From: Streptomyces silvae
GTDB taxonomy: Bacteria > Actinomycetota > Actinomycetes > Streptomycetales > Streptomycetaceae
Reading direction: 5' to 3'
Length of the DNA: 44,943 bases
Assembly (NCBI RefSeq): GCF_016745505.1
Contig: NZ_JAERUC010000114.1
Coordinates: forward strand, 1-44,943
The translations under genes and the position numbers were made by a program. Each line of letters begins with the position of its first letter. Position 1 is the stretch's first letter. The notes beneath the pieces were generated by a model. That model did no database searches. It was given only the letters and a program-made list of their open reading frames with translations, and was not told where the DNA came from. This document shows positions 16,087-24,068 of this stretch, in pieces.

Positions 16087-17184
16087 TCACGGTGCCGTGA
16101 AGCCGATGGTGTCGATGCCCTGGTCCAGGAAGGCGGCCAGGGCATGGGCCTCCTCCTCGACGGCTTCCCGCTCCTGGGGGGAGAGGGGCCGCAGGGGCGT
16201 GATGCCGAGCCGCCGGTCGCGCGTGGTCCAGGTGGCGGCGACGCGGCCGTCGACGAGCACGGCGCGCAGCCCCGCGACGGACAGCCCGAGGTCGGCGTCG
16301 TCGATGATGCGGCTGCGGTCGCGGTAGCCGAGGATCGCGTTGTCGAAGGCCGGGAGGAAGCGGACGGGGGCCGGGGTGTCCGGGGACGGGCGGGGTGCGT
16401 CGGGCAGGTCGAGGAGCACCCGGCCGCGTTCGTCGCGGAAGGTGACCAGCTCGTCCCGGACGGCTTTCACCGCCGCGGGGAGGCCGGCCAGACCGCTCCA
16501 GGAGCGGAGGTCCGCGGTGGAGGCGGGCCCGTAGGCCGCGAGATAGCGGCGCACCAGCTGCTGTCCCACGGGGTCGTCGTCGGCGGCGCCCTCCGGCAGC
16601 GGAGCGAGGTCCCGTCCGGTCCAGGCGTCCAGGGGCAGGTTGCGTACGCCTGCCGTCGTCCGCCACAGACCGCGCGGGGGCAGCTGGGCCATCGGGACGA
16701 GCGCGGCGACGAGGAGCTCGCCCAAGGCGCGGCGCGGCGGGCCGGGCCAGCGGTCCTGGAGTGCCTGGACGAGCTCGGCCATGGTGCGGGGCCGGCCGTC
16801 GGCCATCACCGCCCGGCCGGCCGCGGCGAGCTCGTCGGGGTCGATCCCGGCGAGCTCGCTCCGGTAGGTGGCCAGCACCCGCCCGCGCAGCATGGCGTCG
16901 TGGCGGGCCCGCCAGGCGAGTGCGTCGTCGGCGGTGACCAGGTGGACGGTGCGGCGCATCAGATGCGTGCGTACGACGTGCCGGTCCGTCAGGGCCCGGT
17001 CGAGCAGGCCGGGGGTGAAGCCGCGCTGCCGCGACCACAGGCCGGTGAAGGGTTCCTGCGGTTCCTGGGCCTGGAGGCCCGCCAGATGCGCCACCACCTC
17101 CTGGACCGGTGCGGTCGTGCGCTCCAGCAGGTGCTGCCGGGCGAGGGTGGCGCGGTTGAGAGCGCGTGCGCTGAGGACGGTCAT
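16087..17184 (-). CDS. AlkZ-like winged-helix DNA-binding protein (HTH_42)
   Basis: This 365-residue protein belongs to the winged-helix family that includes the interstrand-crosslink DNA glycosylase AlkZ. The family motif region is AGLQAQEPQEPFTGLWSR near residue 38 (Gln-x-Gln), followed by RTHLMRRTVHLVTADDA. Three tandem winged-helix folds with a beta-barrel insert are expected over this length. The start at 17184 has an excellent AAGGAGGG site; the upstream in-frame codons overlap that site. AlkZ itself protects an azinomycin producer. The Gln-x-Gln pattern differs between the glycosylase subgroups, so base-excision activity here is possible but unproven. Confidence 0.87.
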   Translation of the reverse strand: MTVLSARALNRATLARQHLLERTTAPVQEVVAHLAGLQAQEPQEPFTGLWSRQRGFTPGLLDRALTDRHVVRTHLMRRTVHLVTADDALAWRARHDAMLRGRVLATYRSELAGIDPDELAAAGRAVMADGRPRTMAELVQALQDRWPGPPRRALGELLVAALVPMAQLPPRGLWRTTAGVRNLPLDAWTGRDLAPLPEGAADDDPVGQQLVRRYLAAYGPASTADLRSWSGLAGLPAAVKAVRDELVTFRDERGRVLLDLPDAPRPSPDTPAPVRFLPAFDNAILGYRDRSRIIDDADLGLSVAGLRAVLVDGRVAATWTTRDRRLGITPLRPLSPQEREAVEEEAHALAAFLDQGIDTIGFTAP

Positions 17185-17268
17185 GGGAGCCGGCCCTCCT
17201 TTCTGCCGCACACCATGCTGTCCGGCTACCTTGCGGTTCGTCGCCGACCGGGCCGGTCGGGGAGAGGT

Positions 17269-17691
17269 TCAGCCGTTGTACGGGGCCGCCACGTCCAGCA
17301 CCCAGGTCACGCCGAAGCGGTCGGTGAGCATGCCGTACAGCGGTGCCCACGGCGACGGGCCCAGGGGCTGCACGACCGTCGAGCCCACCGCCAGCTTCTG
17401 CCAGAGGGCGCTGATCTCGTCCGCACCGTCCCCGCGTACGGAGACGAAGAACGGGCTGCGGCCCTGGTCCCAGGGCAGGTGGGAGGGCACGTCGTACGCC
17501 ATGACGTGGAAGCCGTTGTCGCCCCGCACCTCACCCCACATCACCCAGTCCGCCTCGCCCTCGTTCCGTACGTCCCCCGTGTCCTTGTACGTGACGGCGG
17601 TGACGCGGCCGCCGAAGACGGACCGGTAGTGGTCCAGAGCGGGCCGGGCGTCCCCGCGGAAGTTCAGGTGGGTGGTGGTCGTGACGGACAT
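17269..17691 (-). CDS. VOC-superfamily protein, PhnB/glyoxalase-like
   Basis: This 140-residue protein reads as a PhnB-type VOC fold: HLNFRGDARPALDHYRSVFGGRV at the start and LYGMLTDRFGVTWVLDV at the end. Such proteins are metal-binding dimers whose roles range from dioxygenase and lyase activity to drug sequestration. The start at 17691 is backed by an AAGGAG site 7 nt upstream. It faces the WYL regulator gene across 145 bp, so it is the likely target of that regulator. No function can be assigned beyond family. Confidence 0.9.
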   Translation of the reverse strand: MSVTTTTHLNFRGDARPALDHYRSVFGGRVTAVTYKDTGDVRNEGEADWVMWGEVRGDNGFHVMAYDVPSHLPWDQGRSPFFVSVRGDGADEISALWQKLAVGSTVVQPLGPSPWAPLYGMLTDRFGVTWVLDVAAPYNG

Positions 17692-17836
17692 GGCGTGCTC
17701 CTTGTGCGTATGTGGGTGACTGCGCGCGTTCGTGCTGCGTGTTTTTGCGTGGCGGGTTCTCTCCGCTGATCTCGGGACCGACCATTCCATGGGTAGCGGA
17801 CAGGTTGTGTCCTGTACTGCGGGCAGAATGAGGAGC

Positions 17837-18916
17837 ATGCAGAAGACGTCCGCGCGGCTGCTCGCCCTGCTCTCGCTGCTCCAGACGCACCGCGACTGGT
17901 CAGGTGACGACCTCGCCGGGCGGCTCGGCATCACTCCGCGCACGGTGCGCCGCGACATCGACCGGCTACGGGAGTTGGGCTACCCGGTCCGCGCTACCAA
18001 GGGGCCCTCCGGTGGCTACCGGCTGGACGCCGGTGCGCACCTGCCCCCGCTGCTGTTCGACGACGGCCAGGCGGTCGCCCTGGCGCTGGCTCTCCGGTCG
18101 GCGGCGACCGACGAAACAATCGGGGAGGACGCGGCCCGGGCCCTGGTCGCCGTGCGCCAGGTCATGCCGTCGCGCCTGCGCCGGCGCATCGACACGCTGC
18201 GGGTCACCGCGGTCCGGCCGCCCGGGGCCGGCAGCGCCTCCCCGGTCGGCACGGGGCTGCTCGCGGAGCTGGGCCGCGTCATCCACGCCCGCGAGGAACT
18301 GCGCTTCGACTACGGGGACGATGATGGCGGGGCTGCCGGTGCCGCCGGGGCTGCCGGTGTTTCGGGAGTCTCAGGCGCCTCCGGTACCGCCGGGGCTGCC
18401 GGTGCCGTCGGGCGGCCACGCCGGGTGCAGCCGCACCACCTCGCCACCTGGCGCGGTCGCTGGTACCTGGTCGCCTGGGATCTCGACCGGGACGACTGGC
18501 GTACCTTCCGCGCCGACCGCATACGCCCCCGCACCCCCACCGGCCCGCGCTTCACCCCACGCGAGCTGCCCGGCGAGGACGTGGCCGCGTTCGTCGCCGG
18601 CCGGTTCCGGGGGACCGACGGCTCCACCACCGACTGGCCCTGCCGGGGTGAAGTCGTCCTCGGTCTTCCGGCCGAGGCGGTGGCCCCCTTCGCGCGGGAC
18701 GGAATCGTCGAGGAACTCGGCCTCGACCGCTGCCGTCTCACCCTCGGCTCCTGGTCGTGGACCGGCCTCGCCACCACGATCGGCCACTTCGACGCCGACA
18801 TCCAGGTCATCGGACCGCCCGAGCTGACCGGCGCGTTCGCCGAACTCGCCGCACGCTACGCCGCGGCGGCAGCAGGCCGGATCCAGGTATCTCCCGGGAG
18901 CACCCCCGCGCCCTGA
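17837..18916 (+). CDS. WYL-domain transcriptional regulator (DeoR-like HTH)
   Basis: The 359-residue regulator has an N-terminal winged HTH (LAGRLGITPRTVRRDIDRLRELGYPV, residues 25-52) and a WYL domain (RRVQPHHLATWRGRWYLVAWDLDRDDWRTFRADRI). A C-terminal WCX segment follows. WYL domains sense nucleic-acid or small-molecule ligands. An unusual Gly/Ala/Ser run of about 28 residues (GAAGAAGAAGVSGVSGASG and onward) interrupts the WYL domain between its first strands. I chose the start at 17837 because MQKTSARLLALLSLLQ matches the family opening. An ATG at 17828 is in frame and has more room for a ribosome site. It is divergent from the VOC gene, a probable target. Confidence 0.9.
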   Translation: MQKTSARLLALLSLLQTHRDWSGDDLAGRLGITPRTVRRDIDRLRELGYPVRATKGPSGGYRLDAGAHLPPLLFDDGQAVALALALRSAATDETIGEDAARALVAVRQVMPSRLRRRIDTLRVTAVRPPGAGSASPVGTGLLAELGRVIHAREELRFDYGDDDGGAAGAAGAAGVSGVSGASGTAGAAGAVGRPRRVQPHHLATWRGRWYLVAWDLDRDDWRTFRADRIRPRTPTGPRFTPRELPGEDVAAFVAGRFRGTDGSTTDWPCRGEVVLGLPAEAVAPFARDGIVEELGLDRCRLTLGSWSWTGLATTIGHFDADIQVIGPPELTGAFAELAARYAAAAAGRIQVSPGSTPAP

Positions 18917-18929
18917 GGCGCGCGGGTGC
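18900..18929. terminator. bidirectional terminator overlapping the WYL stop codon
   Basis: Arms 18900-18912 and 18917-18929 pair over 13 bp with one mismatch. The 4-nt loop contains the TGA of the WYL gene. It ends 10 nt before the convergent SDR stop. Confidence 0.7.
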
Positions 18930-18938
18930 CCCGAGCCG

Positions 18939-19697
18939 TCAGGCCGAGGCCCCGCTGTCGATGACCAGGTCGGTGCCGACCACCGCACCGGCCGCGGGTG
19001 AGGCGAGGTAGAGCACCGCTGCGGCCACCTCCTCGGCCTCCGCGACCCGGCCGAGGGGGTTCTCCGCCTTCATCCGCTCCGTACGCTCGGCCTCCGTCTC
19101 GCCGGGGCGGAGCGACATGGGGGCGGCGGAGGCGCCGGGGCTGACGGCGTTGATGCGAATGCCCTGGTGGATGTGGTCGAGAGCGGCGGCACGGGTCAGC
19201 ACGGAGACCCCCGCCTTCGAGGTGAGGTACGCGGCGGCACCGGGGATGCGGAGGTGCGCGCCCAGGTTGGAGGAAATGTTGACGATGGCTCCGCCGCCGT
19301 TCTCCTTCATGTGCGCGATCTCGTGCTTCATGGCCAGCCATACGCCGGTGAGGTTGGTCCGCATGACCGCGTCCCAGTCCTCCTCGCCCACCTCTCCGAC
19401 AGGCCCGGAGCCCCGGAATATCCCGGCGTTGTTCACCGCGATGTCGAGGCCGCCGTAGCGGGTGACGGTCTCGCGGACGAGATCGCGGAGCTGCCCGGAG
19501 TCGGTGACGTCGGCGGTGACGGCCACGGCGGTGCCGCCGGCCGCCTCGATGAGGCCGACCGTCTCGTGCAAGGTGGCGGCGGTGCGCCCGGCGGCGACCA
19601 CCGAGGCCCCCTCGGCGGCGAAGGCACGTGCGATGGCGCGGCCGAGGCCGGAGCCTGCGCCGGTGACGAGCACGGTGGTGCCGGTGAAGCGGTCCAT
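18939..19697 (-). CDS. short-chain dehydrogenase/reductase
   Basis: This is a classical SDR of 252 residues: TGAGSGLG (11-18), NNAG, catalytic Ser in NISSNLG, active-site YLTSK, and the ending VGTDLVIDSGASA. The ATG at 19697 is preceded by AAAGGGGAA and lies one base after the MFS stop codon, so the two genes are probably translated from one message. Together with the TetR gene upstream, this looks like an inducible unit that reduces and exports a toxic compound. The substrate is unknown. It is not closely similar to the SDR at 3535 beyond the family motifs. Confidence 0.92.
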   Translation of the reverse strand: MDRFTGTTVLVTGAGSGLGRAIARAFAAEGASVVAAGRTAATLHETVGLIEAAGGTAVAVTADVTDSGQLRDLVRETVTRYGGLDIAVNNAGIFRGSGPVGEVGEEDWDAVMRTNLTGVWLAMKHEIAHMKENGGGAIVNISSNLGAHLRIPGAAAYLTSKAGVSVLTRAAALDHIHQGIRINAVSPGASAAPMSLRPGETEAERTERMKAENPLGRVAEAEEVAAAVLYLASPAAGAVVGTDLVIDSGASA

Positions 19698-19698
19698 G

Positions 19699-21138
19699 TC
19701 AGCGTTCCCCTTTTTCGAGTGTCTTTGAGCGTGGGATCGGTCGGCGTGATGCGTCAGTCGGTGGGGGTGGTCTGCCGGTCGGGTGGTTCGGGTCGTGCAG
19801 AAGGAGGGCGACGGCGAGGACGACCAGGGCGGCACCCGTGGCGGCCAGGGACCGGGCGTCGCTGCCGAGCGTGAGCAGGACGGCGAACAGGACGGTGGGG
19901 CCCAGTTCCATCGCGCTGTTCAGCACGCCCCCGGCGAGCCCGGACCGCTGGGGCGGCACGCCCTCGGTGGCGAGCACGGTGGCGCCACCGAAGGAGGCCG
20001 CCGCGCCGGCCGGCAGCAGCAGGAGGCCCGGCAGCAGCCCGTACGCGTACGGGGTGTGCGGATCGAGCCCGGTGCAGGCCAGGAGGGCGAGCCCGGCCGC
20101 GCCGGTGGCGAGCCCCGCGGCCGTGACCGTCCGGGCGCCGTACCGGACGATGAGCGGCCCGGCCGTCCGGCCCGAGGCGATCAGCGCGAGGGCGAACGGA
20201 ACGAAGGCGGCCGAGGTCTGCAGGGGTGACCAGCCGCGCGTCTGCTGGAGGTGGAGGGAGAGGACCACGAAGGTCATCGCGGTCCCGCAGGCGCTGAGCG
20301 CGATGGCCGCGAGGGCGAGTGCCCGCCGCTCGACGAGCAGGAAGCGGGGCGGCAGCAACGGGTCGGGGGTGCGCCGCTCGGCGTACAGGAACGCGGCGAG
20401 CAGTGCGGTCCCGCCGAGCAGGGGTACGAGCACGCCGGCCGACGACCAGGCCCGGGTGTCGGTCGAGACGAACCCGTAACTGGCGCAGGTGACACCCGTG
20501 GTGGCGAGCAGAGCCCCCGGAAGGTCGAGCGCCCTGCTCCGGTCGGGTTCGGTGCGCGGCAGCAGCCGGGACATGAGCACCAGGGCCGCGGCCGACACCA
20601 CGAGGGGTACGGCGAAGGTCCAACGCCACGAGAGCAGCGTCGAGATGACCCCGGACAACAGATTGCCGGCCGTCGCGCCGAGCACGGAGAGACCGCCCCA
20701 GGTGGCCATCGACCGGCTGTACGCGGCGGGGGAGGCGGCCGCGGCGCGCAGCACAGCCATGGCGGCCGGCGCGACGAGGGCCGCGCCGGCGCCCTGGGCG
20801 AAGCGGGCCGCGAGCAGCGCCCAGACGCCGGGGGCGAACGGAGCGGCGGCCGAGGCGGCGCCGAGGACGACGAGCCCCGCGGCGAGGGCGGGCCGCCCGC
20901 CGTAGCGGTCGGCGAGGCGGCCCCCGAAGAGCAGCAGCCCGGCGAATGTCAGCCCGTAGGAGGCGCTGAGCAGGATCAGGTCCGGCCGCTCCAGGCCGAA
21001 CTCCTCGCCGATGCGCGGCAGCGGCACGGCGATCGCGGCCAGCGTGAAGATCAGCGTGGTCTGGAGGCTCCCGAGCAGGACGAAGGCGTGGCGGTGCTGG
21101 CGCATGCCTCTGGCTCCCTTGGCTCCCCCGGCGGTCAT
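19699..21138 (-). CDS. MFS drug-efflux transporter (DHA2-like)
   Basis: The 479-residue product has about 14 hydrophobic spans. The opening LGSLQTTLIFTLAAIAVPLPRIGEEF and the GGRLADRYGGRPAL motif A between helices 2 and 3 mark a drug:proton antiporter of the DHA2 type. It would export small hydrophobic compounds through the cytoplasmic membrane. The start at 21138 has a GGGGAGGAGAG ribosome site. The upstream gap carries a TetR-type palindrome at 21156-21179, and a TetR gene precedes it. It is followed directly by the SDR gene. Confidence 0.93.
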   Translation of the reverse strand: MTAGGAKGARGMRQHRHAFVLLGSLQTTLIFTLAAIAVPLPRIGEEFGLERPDLILLSASYGLTFAGLLLFGGRLADRYGGRPALAAGLVVLGAASAAAPFAPGVWALLAARFAQGAGAALVAPAAMAVLRAAAASPAAYSRSMATWGGLSVLGATAGNLLSGVISTLLSWRWTFAVPLVVSAAALVLMSRLLPRTEPDRSRALDLPGALLATTGVTCASYGFVSTDTRAWSSAGVLVPLLGGTALLAAFLYAERRTPDPLLPPRFLLVERRALALAAIALSACGTAMTFVVLSLHLQQTRGWSPLQTSAAFVPFALALIASGRTAGPLIVRYGARTVTAAGLATGAAGLALLACTGLDPHTPYAYGLLPGLLLLPAGAAASFGGATVLATEGVPPQRSGLAGGVLNSAMELGPTVLFAVLLTLGSDARSLAATGAALVVLAVALLLHDPNHPTGRPPPPTDASRRPIPRSKTLEKGER

Positions 21139-21155
21139 GCCTCTCCTCCCCTTTG

Positions 21156-21179
21156 ATAATTGATCGATCGGTCTATTAT
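21156..21179. promoter_or_regulatory. TetR-type operator upstream of MFS gene
   Basis: A 24-bp palindrome with ten of twelve pairs complementary (outer arms ATAAT/ATTAT, core CGATCG). It lies 18 bp before the MFS start codon. It contains GATCGATCGGTC, matching the site upstream of the TetR gene in 11 of 12 positions. Confidence 0.7.
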
Positions 21180-21266
21180 TCGGGCATGCGGCAGCCTGCT
21201 CCGGTGGCTCCGGCGGGAGTGAGGGGGGTGCGGTGGTGCGGTGGTGGCCGGGGCGGTGACGGCGGC

Positions 21267-21851
21267 TCAGTCCAGCAGGGTCAACGCCTGTTCCGCCGCG
21301 TCCCGCACCCGGGCGGGGTCGCTGGACGCCTTCCCGACGATCCGTACGCCCTGAAGCAGCACGAGCAGCATGCGGGCGAGCGCCTGCGGATCACGGGCCT
21401 CCGGCAACTCGCCCTGGGCCCGCGCCCGTACGAGTGCGGAGTGCAGCAGCGTCTCGATGTGCTCCCAGCTGATCTCGACCCGGCGGGCGGCGTCGGGATC
21501 GTGCGGTGCGAGCTCGGACGCGGTGTTGGTGATGAGGCAGCCGTTCAGCCGGACTTCGGGGGCGGCGGCCTCCGCGGCGAAGCGGCGCACCAGCGCCCGC
21601 ACCGCGGGGAGCGCGGGCCCCGGCTGGGACAGCTCGGCCAGGATGAACGGATCGCATCCCTCGGAGTATCGGTCCAGGGCCTTCAGATACAGCTCGTGCT
21701 TGTTGCCGAAGGTGGCGTAGATGCTGGCGCGCCCGATGCCGAGGTGCTCGACGAGGTCGGCCATCGAGGTCGCTTCGTAACCGCGTCGCCAGAACAGCTC
21801 TAGGGCTGCCTGGAGCGCGGCGTCCGGATCAAATTCCTTGGTCCTGGCCAC
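21267..21851 (-). CDS. TetR/AcrR-family repressor
   Basis: The protein is 194 residues long. The N-terminal HTH reads AALELFWRRGYEATSMADLVEHLGIGRASIYATFGNK. The ligand domain (RLNGCLITNTASEL) is of the NemR/YxaF-like group, which often senses electrophiles or quinones through a Cys. The Cys in NGCLITN is at the right place for that, though this is an inference. The start is GTG. It probably represses itself and the MFS-SDR genes through operators at 21156-21179 and 21875-21886. Confidence 0.92.
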   Translation of the reverse strand: MARTKEFDPDAALQAALELFWRRGYEATSMADLVEHLGIGRASIYATFGNKHELYLKALDRYSEGCDPFILAELSQPGPALPAVRALVRRFAAEAAAPEVRLNGCLITNTASELAPHDPDAARRVEISWEHIETLLHSALVRARAQGELPEARDPQALARMLLVLLQGVRIVGKASSDPARVRDAAEQALTLLD

Positions 21852-21874
21852 GGTCCAGACTCTAGGTCCAATCA

Positions 21875-21886
21875 GAACGATCGGTC
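21875..21886. promoter_or_regulatory. TetR-type operator upstream of its own gene
   Basis: GAACGATCGGTC lies 24 bp upstream of the TetR start codon. It shares 11 of 12 bases with the MFS operator core. Outer arms are less symmetric here, so binding may be weaker. Confidence 0.55.
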
Positions 21887-21912
21887 AATAACCACCGTCC
21901 GGGGTGCGGGCC

Positions 21913-22659
21913 TCACTGCGGCGGGTTGAGCTTCCGGAAGTACGTCCAGCTGGTCTCGTTCGGCTCGCTCCACTTCTCCGGGGCGTGGGCGAACTCCGGG
22001 TGGCGGTCGGCGATGTAGGCGCGGGTCCGTTCGGGGACCTCGGCGTACGACCCGAGCTTGCGGCCCCGGCAGTGAAAGGTGAGGCCGCCGGGCCGCTGGC
22101 CACGGGCCATCCAGGGGAGCCACGGGGACATCCGGGACCACGACATGGTGGCCGGGACGCTCGGTGCCGGGCCGGCCAGGTCGGCACGGTCGGCGAAGAA
22201 CTGGAAGAGCTCCAGGGCCTTGTACGTGTCGCCGGCGGAGTGGACGGGGTACTGGGCGACCGGCAGCGGCGAGGGGTAGGCGAGCGGGATCTCCAGGCTG
22301 AAGCAGACCTGTCCGCCGAGCTCGGTCGTCGGGACCGGGAAGGGGCGCCACTTCTGGTTCGCCGGGTCGTTCCAGACGTGCACCACGGGCAGGTCCTGCC
22401 AGCTCTCCAGGATCTCGCGGGTGGCGGGGTCCAGATAGAACGCGGCCTCACGGGTGAGCAGTTGATAGGCGTCCGGACCTGCTTCGGCATCCTGGACGAG
22501 ACGGGCGACGTTGAGCCCCTCGAAGCCGAAGAGGCGCTGGTAGGGCTCGTCCGGGGCCCAGGAGTACACGTCTCCCGACCACCAGTACGTGACCTCCTCC
22601 CCGTCGAGCGAGGCACGGGTGCGGGCGAGGGAACGGAGCAGCTCTGCGGGTGTCGTCAT
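21913..22659 (-). CDS. DUF1838 family protein
   Basis: This 248-residue protein fits DUF1838, a family of unknown function. Recognisable stretches are YWWSGDVYSWAPDEPYQRLFGFEGLNVAR near the start, DLPVVHVWNDPAN in the middle and ETSWTYFRKLNP at the end. Trp and Tyr are abundant; there is no signal peptide or membrane span, so it is likely cytoplasmic. The ATG at 22659 was preferred to a GTG three codons upstream. It is on the same strand as the TetR gene, 61 bp upstream of it, but the operator between them suggests separate transcription. No role is proposed. Confidence 0.82.
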   Translation of the reverse strand: MTTPAELLRSLARTRASLDGEEVTYWWSGDVYSWAPDEPYQRLFGFEGLNVARLVQDAEAGPDAYQLLTREAAFYLDPATREILESWQDLPVVHVWNDPANQKWRPFPVPTTELGGQVCFSLEIPLAYPSPLPVAQYPVHSAGDTYKALELFQFFADRADLAGPAPSVPATMSWSRMSPWLPWMARGQRPGGLTFHCRGRKLGSYAEVPERTRAYIADRHPEFAHAPEKWSEPNETSWTYFRKLNPPQ

Positions 22660-22751
22660 GGAGACCACTCTGCGCGGCCGTCACCCTGATTGTTCGGGAA
22701 ACGCTCCGGGCGGAGACGGAACCGGCTGGAAGGAGCCGCTCCCGGGCCGGC

Positions 22752-23702
22752 TCACAGCCCGGACCCGCCGCTGTGCGCCCCGCCGTGCGCCCCGCCGGAC
22801 TCGGCCGCTGCCTCCCGCAGGGCCCGCAGGCCGTCCCTGACCAGCGGTGTGCGGCTCCCGCCCCGCCGTACGAACCCGACCAGCCGCCGCGTCGGCACCA
22901 CGTCGCCGGTCAGCGGTACACGCACCAGCGCATCGCTCCGCGGGAACGTCGCGAGGCGCGGCAGCAGGCAGATGCCGTGACCACCGGCGACCAGGGCGGC
23001 GATGGCGGACCAGCCGACGGCGTTGTGGGTGACACGCGGCGAGAAGCCGGCCGCCGCGCACGCCGAGGTGAGCAACAGGTGCTGGTCACGGGGGTCGCCC
23101 GCGCGGAGCCATGTCTCCGTGGCCGCCTCGTGCAGCTCGACCGAGGTCCGGCCGGCGAACCGATGCCCCTGCGGCACCAGAAGATCCTGCGGTTCCTGGA
23201 GGAGGAGGTGCTGCTCGAACCGTTCGTCGTCGGACGGCGGTGTGCCCGGGGCGGGGATGACGACGGCGATGTCGCGCTCGCGGGTCAGCAGCATCCGGAA
23301 GCGGTCGGCCTCCGGGTCCTCGCCGAGGTAGTACGTCATCCCCGGATGCCACGAGAGCAGCCGGTCCATGGCCGGCACCACCAGCGTGCCGAGTGCCGTC
23401 GCCACCGAGGTGACGCGCAGCTCGCCCGGGCCGTTGTCCCGGTGGGCCGCGAGGTCGGCGACGGCCCGCTCCCACTGCGCGTGCAGGGTGTCCGCGTGGT
23501 CGATGAGCGTGCGGGCGGCCGGGGTGAGCCGGACCCGGCGCCCCTGCGGTTCGAGCAGTCGCACGTTCAGCTCGGCGGAGAGACGGCGCAACTGCTGGGA
23601 GACGGTGGACGGGGTGAGGTGCAGGGACTCGGCGGTGGCGGTGGCGGTGACGGTGCCGGTCTCGGCGAGGACGCGGAGGGTCTGGAGACGCGGGTCGATC
23701 AT
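22752..23702 (-). CDS. LysR-family transcriptional regulator
   Basis: This is a 316-residue LysR-type regulator. The HTH (TATATAESLHLTPSTVSQQLRRL) lies at residues 16-40, with a periplasmic-binding-like effector domain from about residue 90. The C-terminal 20 residues are Gly/His-rich low complexity. The ATG at 23702 has a GAGGG site 8 nt upstream. It is divergent from the LysE-type transporter, the classic arrangement in which an ArgP-like LysR protein activates an exporter in response to its amino-acid substrate. Since that transporter is frameshifted, the regulator may have lost its target. Confidence 0.92.
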   Translation of the reverse strand: MIDPRLQTLRVLAETGTVTATATAESLHLTPSTVSQQLRRLSAELNVRLLEPQGRRVRLTPAARTLIDHADTLHAQWERAVADLAAHRDNGPGELRVTSVATALGTLVVPAMDRLLSWHPGMTYYLGEDPEADRFRMLLTRERDIAVVIPAPGTPPSDDERFEQHLLLQEPQDLLVPQGHRFAGRTSVELHEAATETWLRAGDPRDQHLLLTSACAAAGFSPRVTHNAVGWSAIAALVAGGHGICLLPRLATFPRSDALVRVPLTGDVVPTRRLVGFVRRGGSRTPLVRDGLRALREAAAESGGAHGGAHSGGSGL

Positions 23703-23719
23703 GTAGTGCCCTCGCATGA

Positions 23720-23731
23720 TTCCGTACGTAA
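23720..23731. promoter_or_regulatory. possible LysR binding site
   Basis: TTCCGTACGTAA is palindromic at ten of twelve positions and sits within a T-N11-A pattern, 18 bp upstream of the LysR start. Assignment is by pattern and position only. Confidence 0.35.
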
Positions 23732-23879
23732 ATCTTCGATGGACGCACACGATCGTAGGCCCGCAACCTGGTCCGTAACCGAACCGAACCGAGCCACCCG
23801 CCGGGCTCGCGACGGCGGCGCGGTCCTGGTACCCGACGCCGGTGTCGACGTCCCGGCCCGTCGAGAGAGCAGCCGGCCC

Positions 23880-24068
23880 ATGACCGACACCACGTACGTC
23901 CTGCCTGATGTGCCCACCGCCACCGGACGCCAACTCGGCCACTCTGTGGCGGAGTCGGACCGGAGGGCAGGTGCTCCTGGCGCTCCTGGTGTGCCCGGTA
24001 CGCCCGGTACCCCCGGTGCGCCCGGTCGGCCGGGCTCGACGGCCGTACGCGGCGAGGCCCGCTCATGA
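23880..24068 (+). CDS. possible small ORF with collagen-like Gly-X-Y repeat
   Basis: A 62-codon frame starting at the ATG at 23880. Residues 31-52 form a run of seven Gly-x-x triplets (GAPGAPGVPGTPGTPGAPG and onward) of Gly-Pro collagen type. Its stop overlaps the start of the LysE-type gene as ATGA, which is typical of translational coupling. The ribosome site is weak (GAGAG about 10 nt upstream). It fills a 362-bp gap between LysR and LysE genes that otherwise holds only promoters. The repeat at DNA level is a 9-nt unit, so the frame could also be a chance product of a minisatellite. Confidence 0.35.
   Translation: MTDTTYVLPDVPTATGRQLGHSVAESDRRAGAPGAPGVPGTPGTPGAPGRPGSTAVRGEARS

Noticed and set aside
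22687..22699. 13-mer TGATTGTTCGGGA shared with 6907-6919
   Set aside because: Repeats of this length are expected by chance in a 45-kb window.
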